A stretch of 64,000 bases of DNA from Hypomesus transpacificus (Eukaryota > Chordata > Actinopteri > Osmeriformes > Osmeridae), in NCBI RefSeq assembly GCF_021917145.1, contig NC_061072.1, positions 14,424,742-14,488,741 of the forward strand, given 5' to 3'. Under the pieces are notes generated by a model that worked only from the letters and a program-made list of their open reading frames with translations, was not told the origin of the DNA and did no database searches. This document shows, piece after piece, positions 52,593-64,000 of this stretch. The position numbers and the translations under genes were made by a program. Position 1 is the first letter of the stretch; each line of letters begins with the position of its first letter.

Positions 52593-55500
52593 TTAGCTTG
52601 AGTGGAAGATCTGCTCGTATTGGTTCAGGATGAGCTCCACGATCTGGTTCTGGAACACCATGTGCATGGTGATGTTGGCTGACTCCATCTCAGGCCTCAG
52701 CAGTGTGGGTCCAAAGACGATGGCCACGTTCTGCACCGTCATCCTGTTCTCTTCCCCAAACTCGATCACCCTGGAAATGACAAACCGTAGTTGGACCCCA
52801 CATCCATTAGGCTGGATCATCCTGGTTGCACCTATCGTGTTCTCAGCTTCATATCTTTAAGATGAAAGAAGAGTGGTTCAACTCGTATTTACATATCATT
52901 ACTAGGATGTGAGAATTGTGTCGGGACATACTTCCGTAAATGTCCAAACAGAATTTCCATGGTGTCATGGTTAGCCGGGGGAAGAGACTTGACGAGATCA
53001 CACATATAAGACACTTTCAAGTTATAGTCAGCGGTTCCTGAAACGGGAAAGAAAAGTACGCAAGGTTACACACGTTTTGTCGTACGCTTTGCCAGATGAT
53101 CTGCAAGTCACATCAGTTGTAACCGATGAACACTGGTCGTTGGTCATCGTAAAACTGTGACCAGAATGTGTCCGTAAGAACACTGAGGTGATGACTCGCT
53201 GCTCACGGATGGCTGCGATGAAGCTGTTGAAGTGGCTGTAGGGGAACAGGGGCTCAGGAAGCTCCCGGAAGAACAACTTGAGGGCCCCTGTGATGACGTG
53301 GATGTCCTCCCACTGGCCGTCCTCCAGATCCAGCTCCTCTGAACACCAGAAAGACATCAACAACTGTCAAGGATTTGAGGGGGAACATTGGCACAATGAA
53401 CATAATCAGACAGCTAAGGTGACATATGAGAGCATGCTCATTTTCTGGTTATATTGTAGACGCACTGTATTTAAAGCATATACTGTCCGACTGTTCCAAA
53501 CCACGGTGATACTGTTTGAACAATGCACTTTTAGTCTTTGATTAGTTGCCGTTCTTGCTTTTTTTGTTTATTGCTTTGGGTAAAAGCATCTCCTGCGTTA
53601 ATACATGTTTGTGTTTTGATGGCACTGGGTGTGGCATCACCGTGATCGGCCTTGAAGCGTAGTTTCTGAATGACAGCCAGGTTTCCACTGACCCTGTAGA
53701 TCCCATCGATGTCCAAACCTGTCAAAACATCCACCCGCAGTGTGCTCAGATGCGTACTCCGTGACTGCATGTTTTACAGCGTCAAAAGACCTTTTATTTG
53801 GATGAGTAATAAACTGTAAATGTACCTCTCCTCTCAACTGCCCTGATGCATTTCTCAACAAAGCTGGGAACAGTGTTCCGTTCCTGAGCGCAGAGTGCGG
53901 CCAGATGACATCCAAACACGTTGTCTGGGGCCGGGGTGGTGGGAGGGGGTGGAAACAGTATATGAGGACCAAAACAACATACATTTACAGGGTTTCATAG
54001 AACCTTTTGGAATGAATTTTGAAAAGTAATCGCAGAACCACAAAAGGCAACTCGTGCCCGGTGCACAGCAGGAAGGGCCGTGGGCACACCTCGGAAGTAT
54101 CCTTTCTCCTTGACAGACTGCAGCGTGGGCCGTTTCATGAGGAACTTGATCAGCTTGGTGCGGACCTTCTTCTGGTCTGTCTCGCCGTGGGCCCTGACCT
54201 CCACAGACCTGGCTGGGGACAGAGGATGGGATTCTGAGCGGCCGTCGGAGATCTCCAAACGTTAGCGACACGCTGCGGTTCATTTCCCCCCCCGGGGGCC
54301 GTGGGTGAGACCTCGAGGCTCTACTCACACATCCTCCTCTTGTCCAGGGCGCCCGGGGATCGGTCCCCTCTGTCCGTGCTCGCCGACTTCTCGCCGACTT
54401 CCCCGTCCTCCTCCTCCGAGTGCTGCTCCCGTTGCTCCTGATGCGAAATGAACAAACGTAAACCACCTGGCTCGGTACATCGGTACAGTGTGGAGATTTC
54501 AATGATGAGACAGGCTTTTTTCACTTGGTGGACGCCATCTTTAACAGCATGAAAGTATAGGGTTTTGGCTTTGGTGTCAGCATGCTGTACATTGCCATGC
54601 GCGCAGGAAATTCAAGGGACTTACCAGCTGTCGGATGGTGTCGCCAAGAACTTTGTGCCAATCACTGATGATGCTCTCTGTGTCATACTGGATCAGGAAC
54701 TCAACACCGTTTCGGCTTTTCAGCTGTAGAAACAAAACATGTAATATGTATGCTTCCCACTTTAGACCACGTTTTCAGTTCTCTAAAAATAACATAGCAC
54801 GACATGCACTGTAACAATAAAAAAACGAAACCTAAGGTACTTTAACCCATAGGAAATACATGTGAAGTGCGTACAGCATGCAATAGTAACACATTCTTCA
54901 CACCTCTATAACGTTCTTTTTGCTGGATTTGTCCTTGGGGGCCCAGCCAATGACAGCCCCTCGAAGCTCCACTCTGACCTCTGGGACAATCTGATTGATT
55001 TTATTCTGTTGAGAAAAGCATGGCTTTTATATAATATAAAACTGACAGCAATGCATTCCAAAGAAAACCTTTCAACAAAGCACAGGCTGTTTTGTAAGAC
55101 TGAAGGTTTGTCAATGGTACATTGCATTGTGCAACATACACCAAAGGCATAGAATTCTACAAGTCAAGTATGACCATATGAATGATTACACATAGGCTTT
55201 TAGTCGATCCACTTTGAAGCTAGGGTGCAAGTACATGATGCAATCCTCCTTCCTCCCCTCAGAAATGTTCACGATGCACCCTTCACATGAGGCGGAACGT
55301 ACAGTACAGAAATCAGTCAGGTGAGTGAGTTGCCTTGGCAATCAGTGCAGGTGGAGTTCCTACCAGAGCTACCGGAGCTGCAGACTTTGGGTCTTTGTGG
55401 AATGTTAGAACCCCGCCGTGCAGAACAGTCCAACACTGGGCCCAGTTCTTCCTGAATCAGAATCGGAATCAGAAAGGGTTTTAATCGCCATGAAAGTTTG

Positions 55501-58500
55501 CACAGACAAGGAATTTACTTTGGCAGGAAGGTCCTAGAGGCCACACGAGTATGGAAAACATGATGATTTGAAGAGCCACAGGGACATGGAGGACAAACTG
55601 GGCCTTGTATTTGAATAAGTGGGAAGAATTCCATGGCTGTCATGTGCCAAGTGAAGGGGTGAGGTCCAAATTACCTTACTCTTTTGCCGTTCTCGGACAC
55701 TTTTGTTTTGTTGAGGATGCCAGCTTTTTCTAAATTCTGCACCTAAACAAAAGGGTTCAAATACAAACTTGTTTTCAGCATGTTTTCTTTAGAATCCCCT
55801 TACTTAAGGTAAAGCATGCTCCTCTTGGCGTAACAGTTAAGCAAAGCTAAGCAAGTATCCAGTAAACGTGCCAAGATATTTTACAATACAATACACCTAA
55901 TGAACCACACGAGGACAGTGTTTGACAAATCACAACATGGAAGGATTTTGTGTGGTCCGATCTATTAATGTATGATTATGGACGTGTACAGTTTTGTGCA
56001 GCAATGTACTGCCGCACACCATAAGAGGTACGGGCATACAACGTTTTTTCTAAATTCAATTGATACTTAACAACGCTGTGAAGGTTTGGTCGTGCACGGA
56101 ATGGGATGTCCTTTTTGCGACACAAGGCTCAACAGGGAAAATCCCACCACACCAGGAAATATACTGTTGGCCACGGGATATTTGATTTGCACTGACTCAG
56201 CCCCAAAGCAAACATACCAGAAGTGCACACACTTCATAGAGGAATACAATATCAGCCAGTTCACATGAGCAGCCTTGTCTCACTATATTTTGTACTTATC
56301 AACCCCAAAGATAACATGAACCATGTATCTATCAGGTTGGTGTTGTAAACATTACAAACTAACAGTGTTCTGCAAGAACGTTGGGGTCAAACAGTAAGTG
56401 TTTCTCCAGCCCTTCAGAGAGAGAGAGACACACACAGAGACACAGAACACCATTGAAAGAGGCACAGGACAGTTCACACACAGTATTCTGGGCCTCCATC
56501 ACAGACAGTGCCGGAACAGAGCTGTCATTTTCAGCTCTGAGGCTGATCCAGTGTAATCAGTATCAGCAGACGGGCCACTCACGTGATGCTGAGTCTCTGG
56601 GGAGTTGCCGGCGCTGGAGCTCTCGCTGTCGAGGTCCGAGGCGTTCCTCCTGTGTGTTGGGAAGAAGAACTTCTGCTCGAAAAAACGGGAGACGAAGTTG
56701 AGTCCGGTCATTATTAGTATTCGTACCCAGTCAAATAAAAAAAAGTTTACCAACGCCTCTTCAAATGATGTACACGATAGTTCTCTTGGCCACAAATACG
56801 ACATGTGACACAATCATGAATGCAAAACCAACAAGGCTTTGCATGCAGGCTAGGATGTGTTTTTTCCACAACAACAAAGGGTTAATAGAGAACCGTAACT
56901 GAAAATGCCTGAGTTGCTTCTATTTATTGTTTTTGGAACCAGGAGCGTCAGTTAGGGGCCTCGGTATGAGAGCTGTCAGGCATTTCTAGACTGGCTTCCA
57001 AGCTCTCCTTTCTGCCTGACGAACCCCTCTGTCACAGGCAGATGCCGCAGACCCTTCTCTCATTATACCCCCCCACCCGACCACATCAGGTTCAAGTTCA
57101 GGTTACTTGGTTTGTTCCCGTAGGTAGATTTGGTCTCCAGTGGACCAGTTCATACATAACACAAACTGTGAACATTCAATGATGATAAAAGATCGACCAC
57201 ATCATATGAACACCGATCGGATGAGGTGTGTGTCTGTGTGTGTATATATGCAGCACTCACCCCATCCTCCTGGGCTCTGCTGAGCTGAGCAGGGCACATG
57301 GTGTGTCTCCAGTTCACCTCCACGCCGTTCCCCAAATTGGAATGGCCTGAGGCTTCAGGGGCCTAAGAGGGTCAAACCATAAGGGGTGACTGAAACTGGA
57401 TTAACAAAGAGCTTTGATCTAAAAGTCTAACAATAGCGTCAGTGTCTTACATACAGGAAATGCTACTTTAACAGCTTGATACTAGTAAAAGAAGTGAAAG
57501 TCATCTGGCTGTCTATACACTGTGGAGGAGGAAGTCAGCTAAACAGTGGGGGTCATGCTTGTGTAGCAGTAGATGGAGCTGCACATCCAGTCTCTCGCAC
57601 ATTCAGCAGTAGCAGAGGTTGTCCGTACCTCAGGCAGGTTCCACTGGGATATGGAACCATCTTTAAGGTAGTAGTAGGTCTTCCCTCGGTCATCCAATGA
57701 CTTGATCCACTGTCGCAAACCACACAATACAAAACATGTCTTACTCAGCCTCAATACCTTTTTGCCTTAGGGGACCAGGAAACCTCTTTGAAATGTAGTT
57801 ACCTAGAAACATTAAGTATTGTCTGTTCATGGTTGTAACCAACCTCATAACATACAGCTTTATTGTCGACAGCAAAGGGTGGCTTCCAGCTAGCTTCCCC
57901 CACACAGACAGGACTAGAACGCCACTTCACAACCCACTACTCGCTAAAAACCATGTACCCAGACTGGCCTCTCTGACCAGCTCCAAGTACCTGCTCTTGG
58001 GAGTGTTCACAAGTAAACACCCACGTTCCATCGGGGTCCACCAGGAGGTTCCAGCCCGGTGGGGCGCTCCGGTCCAGAGTGGCCCTGGGGAGGAGTGCCC
58101 GGGCCACAGGGTTGAGGGCGTAGTCTGGGGAGTAGTTGACTGGAGACGGGGGCTCATGCTGGACGTCAGCATAGTCTGCCGATGAGGAGTACTCCTCTGC
58201 TGGGTAGTCTTCTACTGGTAAGGGAGGCTGGAGAGAGGGGGTGAAGGCACACACACGTATATACACACACACACGTGTGTGAACACAAAGTCACATCGAT
58301 ATAAATACACGCACACAGACAGACAACATGGCGGAAGTGGTGGATACCGCGTAGCATACCTAGGCATCAGACTGCGTGTCAGAGCTACTCATGTTTGCAA
58401 AAACCTTTGCAAGGTCGGACACGGGCAAGTATCAATTGGACGTCAACATTGTGTCATTTCAATCACGATCGGGGGCATTGTGAAACCACAAAGAATGATT

Positions 58501-60674
58501 CAAGTGCATTGTTAATGATGGGGCTCAGACAGCTATGTAGGTGCAAGGGACTTCAATCCATTAAGAGCACATCATAAGAGTGTCGTATTTACAGACCTCC
58601 CCTGGGTGGAAACTAAATTAGGAGACGAAGCGGCAGTAAGTGGAGCATCCAGCCCTTACCGGCCTGTCCTCCCGTGGCGTGTGCCCACCCAGAGGCTCCA
58701 TCGGAGGGGGAGACGGGCTCAGCTGCTCCGGGGGCTCCCAAGATGTCGCCCCCGACGCTGGGTTGTAGAAGTACAGGCGGCCGCTGGTCTCATCCACCAA
58801 CTGCTCCCAGTCTGACGCCCAGGCAACAGGGGGGGAGGCAGCGATGGAGGACAGGCCGGGGGACTGGGAGAGCGAGAGAGAAACGAGGTCCTCCATCGGT
58901 GCTTCAGGGTCCATGGGGGGGTGTAAGGGGTTGTCCCAGGTGGTGCGCCCCGTGGTGGGGTGGTAGTAGTACTCCTGCCCGCTCTCTTGGTCAGTATGGA
59001 CCTCCCATCCCTCGGGATCCAGATACGGAGAGCGAGGAGGGGACTCGGAGTTGCTCTGGCGGAGGGCTGTTACATTGGCGTACACGCCGTCGTTGGCACT
59101 GTCATCGTCCGCCTTTGGAACAACCAGAGACATCGGGTTTCAGATGTGAATCAGCAAGTACTGTCGATAGTGTGACCACTGCTTCCAAGACCAATGCAGG
59201 TTGAAAGAATGCTGTTATGCAACAAAACGAGTCAGGCCTCAAAGCAGAAAACACTTTTTTGTGTCACCACTCAGTTCAAGGGTAGGTACATGTTTTACAC
59301 ATCTATATACACATCAGAAAGAGTAATAGAGTCTTTCTTCCGGAGCACTGTTAGCACAGGAAGTTACCAAAGCTTTTTTTTGTTCACGCTTGCACTCCAG
59401 GCCACAGACAGGTTCCTCCTACTTTTACAAACATCGCCCACACTCCTATTGGTCGTTGGTCATTGACACTTGTGTTACTAACTGTTATGTTACTGATGCT
59501 ACACTATCGAGACGCCAAATATCTCTGCTTATTCTTACTCAAATTGCACAAAGGAACTTTAAAACACGGAAGTCTTCAAATACACAGAGCCTTAGAGCAA
59601 CACTAGCTTTCTTCAACTGCAATATGATCTCAATACAACAATCCTTTCTTGATTCTCCTGTTACTTTCAGCACATAAAACACGCTCAGAGAACTCTAGAA
59701 AGTACGGTCGAACTATGATACACTTGGTCATCACATTTTGAAAAAGAGATGGATTCCTAATGTTCCAGAGACAAAACATTGAATCGTACCTGCATCCCAA
59801 AACGGCATTTCCCTCTGAATTGAAGACTCGTGGGACATATAACCGACAGCCCTGCATATCCAGCCATCCTGTGCACTGGGAGACAGACGCTACTGCCTCT
59901 CTCTCACTCTGAAGAACACTACCTTCATGTAGGTCTTCTCACCACTCCACAGCAGCCAGGTTATATTTAACAATGCGCTGTGGGTGGGGTGGTTGAGAGC
60001 AGGAACCACTCTGAGAGAGACTGATGTCCTTTATGGTTATCCGTGATTATGATCGTTGTAGCTAATGCCTGATCATCGCCCCATGGTAATCAATGCACGC
60101 GACCGGACAGCTGACCCCGACAATGGCTTGATTGTAAAGACAAAAATGACTAGAGCATGATGGAGATCAATAAATCCAACTGGCATTTCGTTCGAGTAGA
60201 TGTGGGTTGAACGCCCCCGGCCTCTGGGGAGACTCACCAAAGGGACCACACACAAACCATCAGGGAGAACTTGAAAAGAAACAGACTTCGCGTGGAGGAA
60301 TACCAACGTCAATGAGCCACATGGAGTCATTTTACGGTTGAAGCTTGTCTAATACCCACTGAGGTGTGTGCAGCTTGTAATTATCACGCTTCAGTTAATG
60401 CAGCCAAACACTCTAGAGCTGAGTTCATATCCGTGTCTGGCCAAGCAGGAAGCTACAAGTGTGAACAAAACAAGGCACAAAAGACCACAGTTGCCCACAG
60501 CTGTCGATGTATAACCTGTATTCTCTCAGTGATGGGACAGGGATGGGTCATGCACACTGTCCTATTTACAGCTAAGCACAGGAATAGTTGTGGATCTACC
60601 TGAGTTACCACTGGCGGAGTCAAGTCCCTCCTGGAGCCCAAACCGGGCCGGATTTTGGAGTAGAGATCCACCAT
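52593..60674 (-). CDS. arhgap27: Rho GTPase-activating protein 27 (WW-PH-RhoGAP; 17 coding exons found)
   Basis: Minus-strand exons: 60674-60600, 59112-58660, 58227-57991, 57709-57629, 57362-57261, 56672-56583, 55742-55675, 55451-55364, 55005-54904, 54723-54625, 54437-54329, 54212-54090, 53924-53826, 53718-53641, 53338-53207, 53037-52932, 52770-52593; 739 aa in phase. The N-terminus is MVDLYSKIRPGLGSRRD. WW1 is EGWEVHTDQ...TTWDNP, WW2 is SDWEQLVDE...TSWEPP, and WW3 is split across exons (GWNLLVDPDGTW; WIKSLDDRGKTYYYL). The PH domain runs from LEKAGILNKTKV to SDWHKVLGDTI. RhoGAP follows, with the arginine finger in GLDIDGIYRVSGN, then KLFFRELPEPLFPYSHF and VAIVFGPTLLRPE. ARHGAP27 (CAMGAP1) stimulates GTP hydrolysis on Rac1/Cdc42 and takes part in clathrin-mediated endocytosis. 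Human full-length protein (889 aa) has an N-terminal SH3 not found here, so this is either the short isoform or the SH3 exon lies beyond the window. ARHGAP12/15 are paralogues; linkage favours ARHGAP27. Confidence 0.9.
53545..53602 (+). mobile_element. Decayed L2-type tail
   Basis: TTGCTTTGGGTAAAAGCATCT followed by degenerate TAATAC resembles the L2 hairpin tail (GCTTT stem, loop GGGTA instead of GGATA, AAAGC stem). It lies within the arhgap27 intron after the exon at 53718-53641. Only the hairpin and a few flanking bases match. Confidence 0.4.
55453..55535 (+). repeat. Dispersed fish repeat starting with AATCAGAA-type units
   Basis: Imperfect GAATCAGAATCGGAATCAGAA repeats are followed by GGGTTTTAATCGCCATGAAAG, TTTGCACAGACAAGGAATTT and TTTGGCAGGAAGG. 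I recognise this as a repeat scattered through many teleost genomes, but cannot name its family. It starts directly at the intron side of arhgap27 exon 8. Confidence 0.6.
57084..57136 (+). repeat. Short GTTCAAGTTCAGGTT-type repeat fragment
   Basis: Imperfect TTCAAG/TTCAGG units followed by TACTTGGTTTGTTCCCGTAGG look like the head of a dispersed fish repeat similar in style to the one at 63575. It lies in an arhgap27 intron. Weak evidence. Confidence 0.3.
58247..58281. repeat. 35-bp perfect alternating purine-pyrimidine tract
   Basis: CA, TA and GT steps alternate without a break and end in the palindrome CACACGTGTG. It lies about 20 bp beyond the acceptor of arhgap27 exon 3, on the intron side. 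Candidate Z-DNA former; function unknown. Confidence 0.75.
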
Positions 60675-60907
60675 GTTGATGTAATCCCAATTATAGCCAT
60701 AAAGCTAACTAGAAAACAGCTGCACTGCCCAACATACTAAGCTGGGTTTACTGTCTAAAGATAAGGCAAGCTGACACATCCTAGCACAGACAACACCCCT
60801 TCAGCAACACATCCGCCACATCAAACAGCAGCTGTGGCTGCTGGCAGCTAAGGACAGTTGCAGAAACTCTGAAAGGAGAACTGCCTACTTGGTTACATTG
60901 ACAAGGG

Positions 60908-60908
60908 T

Positions 60909-60939
<31 letters not shown>

Positions 60940-60955
60940 TTATGTGTATGTGTAA
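60908..60955. repeat. GT microsatellite with TTT interruptions
   Basis: Three TG/GT runs separated by TTTG and TTTA, in the arhgap27 upstream region. Confidence 0.85.
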
Positions 60956-63574
60956 GAAAGAGAGTGAGAAAGCATGAGACAGGGGGAGGGGGAGGAGAAA
61001 ACAGTTTAGAGTTTAGGTCATTTCCTCCTACTTCCTGTCTGCCTTGACAACAATGAAAAGGTAAAAGTCGACTTGGATGTTTCAAGAGTGATAAATTAAC
61101 TAGCAAGGAAGCTGTGGCAGAGCAAGATGTGAACCTGCATATAATGGCCATAGAGCGTTTTTCAGTTTCCATAATTGATTGTATGAAAGTCATAGACAAA
61201 TATGAAGTTTGTATTTGTGTGTGTGTCAGTAAAATGACAACTTTGTCAAATTACCGGTATGTTTGTTAAATCTGTTATCAAAAAAGAACTGCTAATGCAT
61301 ATTGCTACAGCACTGTTTTGCTCATTTCGCATAAGTAAGGATGATGATGTAAAACGATTGCAAATGCCCAAAAGAATCTAGAAAAACATATAAATAAAAT
61401 GTTGATGCAATCCATTTACCTGTTAATCCCCACTGCTCAAATTCACAAAGACAATAAAAAAGGTACACACTATGGGCGTACATTTTACAGTACAAAAGGA
61501 GCCAAGGTTAGCTGGGCTTCAAACAGCAGAGTGAATCAATTCCTCAGACAGGAAGCTTTGAAAGTGCATCATTGCTCAACCATCTCTTCCTTTCAGATGC
61601 TGTACCCTTCTGGCTCTGTAAACTTAACTAACCCTTGAACAGTCTGACCTTTCATAGAGCCTCATGGCAATGGCTCTTTGGTAGGCGTTAACTAAAGGGT
61701 GTGGGAAAACACAATTTCCCTGTTGACTAGGTTGCAAAATAGCCAGTTTTTCTCATTTGCTGTGACAGTGGTCTAATGCATCTGATCATGAACTGGGGTG
61801 TCACACAAGGTGAATGATTACACTTTTTGTTTGATTACACTTCGTTTGGTACATGTTTTTTCACTGTTATTTCTTATAATCATTTCCAAGTTGAGACTGT
61901 TTGACAACATAGAAATCCCATTTGTTGTCCAAGTTTACAACAATAACTAAAGGTGCTGTACTAACTGGGTTGGTCAGAATGAAAATAAATTCAACCTGCC
62001 TGCATGCGAACTAATGGGTGACATTGTTATCACCAGAAACTGGGTTTTGACATTTTGCATATTGTTTATTTGGATACATGCTGCTGTGGCTGGAGTGTTT
62101 TTGCCTAAAGGTGAACATGCTGTCTATCCTCTTTACGTGGTCAAGTTATTCAGTTCCTGGAACAGCCTTAAAATCTCCCTTTCAAAAAGTATTTTGTTAT
62201 TCAATGAGTCTGGGAATACTATGGGCTTTATGTTACAACGACATACGTGGTGTATTCTGGTACAGAAGGCCATGGAGATTTGACCCCTTTGCTCCAGCCT
62301 TTTTTAACAGGTCATGAATGTCCTCAGTTAATACATTGCTAATCACACCTGAAGCACTGACGATATACGTTACTACAGGGTACTGGATTCATCTAAAGAG
62401 ACGGAACTAAACTGAAGTGGAGATTTCTCTACACACAGGTGAAACAAAAGACCAAAAACTAAAATGCTTACATCTGGTGACATCTGTGGGTAAGTTCTTA
62501 TTGAGTATCGGATCTGAAATTAAAAGGGGTGGAGGTACAGACTTTCATGAATAGCACTCTCTTGAGGTACTGTTCACCCTGACTCACTAGCTGGAGGCTG
62601 GGGCGCCAAGACAAGCTCAGACACCCAGTACAAAACTAACCCAGTTCGTTTCTAACATTAGCTGTGTACACGTCAGTGCACCAGTCATATTATCTATCAA
62701 GGACTTACTTACACACTTACTTAGTTTGCAAATATGTACAGTTCCCTGACAATTTCTTGATTTAAATTGCTTGTGACATAATTAACAGGATTAAATTAAA
62801 ACATTACAGATATTTCTTAATCTATAGTTGTCTTCCATTTTGAAGCCTATCACTCGAAAAGGAATAGACATCCCCCACTGCATAGACCAAAACTCTAGTT
62901 GATTACTTAACCACATTAGCAACCATCCAATCAAACAATGGGGGAGCCAATTGGGGCCCAAATCACGCCACAAAACACACAGTCGGGCTATTGAATGAGT
63001 CAGGCTCCACCCCCTATTACATAACTCCTCATGGCCCAGAATCGAGTAATACCCCAGAGAATGCATCCAGAGGAATTCTACTTATTCCATACTTACCTTG
63101 GGCTTCTGTTTTCACACTTTTCTGCATTCCAAGTTGCTAATCTAATATCAACAGACCATAAGAGCTCTCAGTCTTTAAGGACATGAATCACATCCATAGT
63201 CCAATCCTTCAAAAAAAGATCAGTGTCAAACTATTTGGCTCTAAATGTGAAGTGTTTTATGAAAATAGAAAGGAAAACCAATCTTGGACACTCAATGCAA
63301 AATGATAATAATCTTCTAATAACACTTGAGACAGTCAGAAGTTTCTCAGATGTACAAGGAGACATGCGGGACGTAACAAAACTGTCGAGCACCTTGGAAA
63401 AATGTAGGCTTTCCACCTCCTACTGTCAATGGTATGTAAAATACTTCAATGTACGTAATAGCACAGTCAGTGTGGATGTGTCTCGTCAGGGGATGAGCAG
63501 AAGACATCAGAGAACCTCCACCAACACACACCTGGTGTCAGATCAGAGCCTTGCTGAATGACGTGTTTTCCAAT

Positions 63575-63690
63575 TTCAAGTTCAAGAGTTCAAGTTCATG
63601 TCTTTTATTGTCAGACCGCACAGACCAGCACAGGGTCAGACTGGGCACTGACATTCTTAGGACAAGACAACGCAAAGCAACCTGGCATAA
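63575..63690 (+). repeat. Dispersed repeat starting with TTCAAG units
   Basis: AAGTTCAAGAGTTCAAGTTCA is followed by TGTCTTTTATTGTCAGACC and a GGACAAGACAACGCAAAGCAA segment. The layout (short oligomer head, then TTTATTGTCA) resembles repeats common in fish genomes. The family is not named. Confidence 0.4.
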
Positions 63691-63924
63691 CATGACATAT
63701 AAGTACTCAGAACAAGTTAACACCTATGACATTTTAACATATAATATAATAGACCTTCAAGCAGTAGCATGATTATTCCACTTCTAATTCATTACTGCAA
63801 CTAGCTTCATGAAGCTACACCACATCCCATGTCCGCACAGATTCCACAGCAGCCAAAAGCTTTGAAGATGCGAAGCACACAGCGCTGAGGGGGAACCAAG
63901 TAGATAACATGCCACGCAACTCAC

Positions 63925-64000
63925 CTGTCAATCGATGAAACTGTCGTGTTCCATCAGAGCGCCTCCAACAGAGAGCCTCTGTGTTGCAACTGCCACAAGC
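63925..64000 (-). other. Candidate 5' exon of arhgap27 (partial, edge of window)
   Basis: On the minus strand the sequence ends ATTGACAG|GTGAGTTGC, a near-perfect donor (GT at 63923-63924). One frame is open across the 76 bases but shows no SH3 or other domain, so a 5' UTR exon is more likely than coding. Its link to arhgap27 rests only on strand and proximity. Confidence 0.3.

Larger units (their letters stand above)
60675..64000. other. arhgap27 5' flank or first intron
   Basis: No recognisable coding exon. Contents: a GT-rich microsatellite (60908-60955), AT-rich single-copy-looking DNA, a repeat near 63575-63680 and a strong donor-like site near the right edge. A minus-strand AG at 60709-60710 after a pyrimidine stretch could be the acceptor of a 5' UTR exon that includes the ATG at 60674. 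Open frames such as the one at 62014-62283 have no family match. Confidence 0.5.

Noticed and set aside
62014-62283. Plus-strand 89-codon frame with a hydrophobic start that could mimic a signal peptide.
   Set aside because: No homology, no exon signals or repeats supporting a gene, and an overlapping frame of similar length; insufficient for a call.

Overview
This 64 kb window reads as nuclear DNA of a ray-finned (teleost) fish. Seven multi-exon vertebrate genes with canonical GT-AG introns can be assembled from it. The intergenic and intronic DNA is AT-rich, dotted with CA/GT microsatellites, and carries repeats typical of fish: L2-clade LINE 3' ends with an UnaL2-type hairpin, a MITE, and an unusual element carrying part of a RecQ-like helicase. 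There are no operons, CRISPR arrays or prokaryotic genes.

Layout, left to right: c1ql1-like secreted C1q/collagen protein (+, 938-3756); a gene-poor, repeat-bearing interval (about 4.7-9.1 kb); dcakd, a dephospho-CoA kinase-domain protein (-, 10174-12236); pus3, tRNA pseudouridine synthase (-, 13394-16834), with a 780-bp transposon in one intron; coa3, a cytochrome c oxidase assembly factor (+, 17914-18553), head-to-head with pus3; wnk4, a WNK-family kinase (-, 20741-47136), spread over 20 coding exons with a 9.5-kb first intron; vps25, an ESCRT-II subunit (-, 49273-51275); arhgap27, a WW-PH-RhoGAP protein (-, 52593-60674 and probably further right). The last 3.3 kb holds no recognisable coding exon except a possible 5' exon at the right edge.

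The gene order supports the identities. VPS25-WNK4-COA3 are immediate neighbours in the human 17q21 region, C1QL1-DCAKD are neighbours in another part of 17q21, and ARHGAP27 is also on 17q21. PUS3 lies elsewhere (11q24) in human, so the block is a rearranged fish version of the 17q21 neighbourhood. The genes are not a pathway: they cover synaptic or secreted signalling, mitochondrial assembly, tRNA modification, ion-transport kinase signalling, endosomal sorting and Rho signalling.

Exon boundaries were set by hand from open frames, splice consensus, phase consistency and remembered family sequences. All seven reconstructed reading frames close in phase from start to stop. The points most worth a second look are an in-frame 39-bp tandem duplication spanning a wnk4 5' splice site, a RecQ-fragment transposon with a perfect 9-bp target duplication, hairpin covariation among L2 tails, a fold-back pair of L2 fragments inside vps25, a MITE with tandem internal hairpins, and the wnk4 stop codon that begins its last exon.
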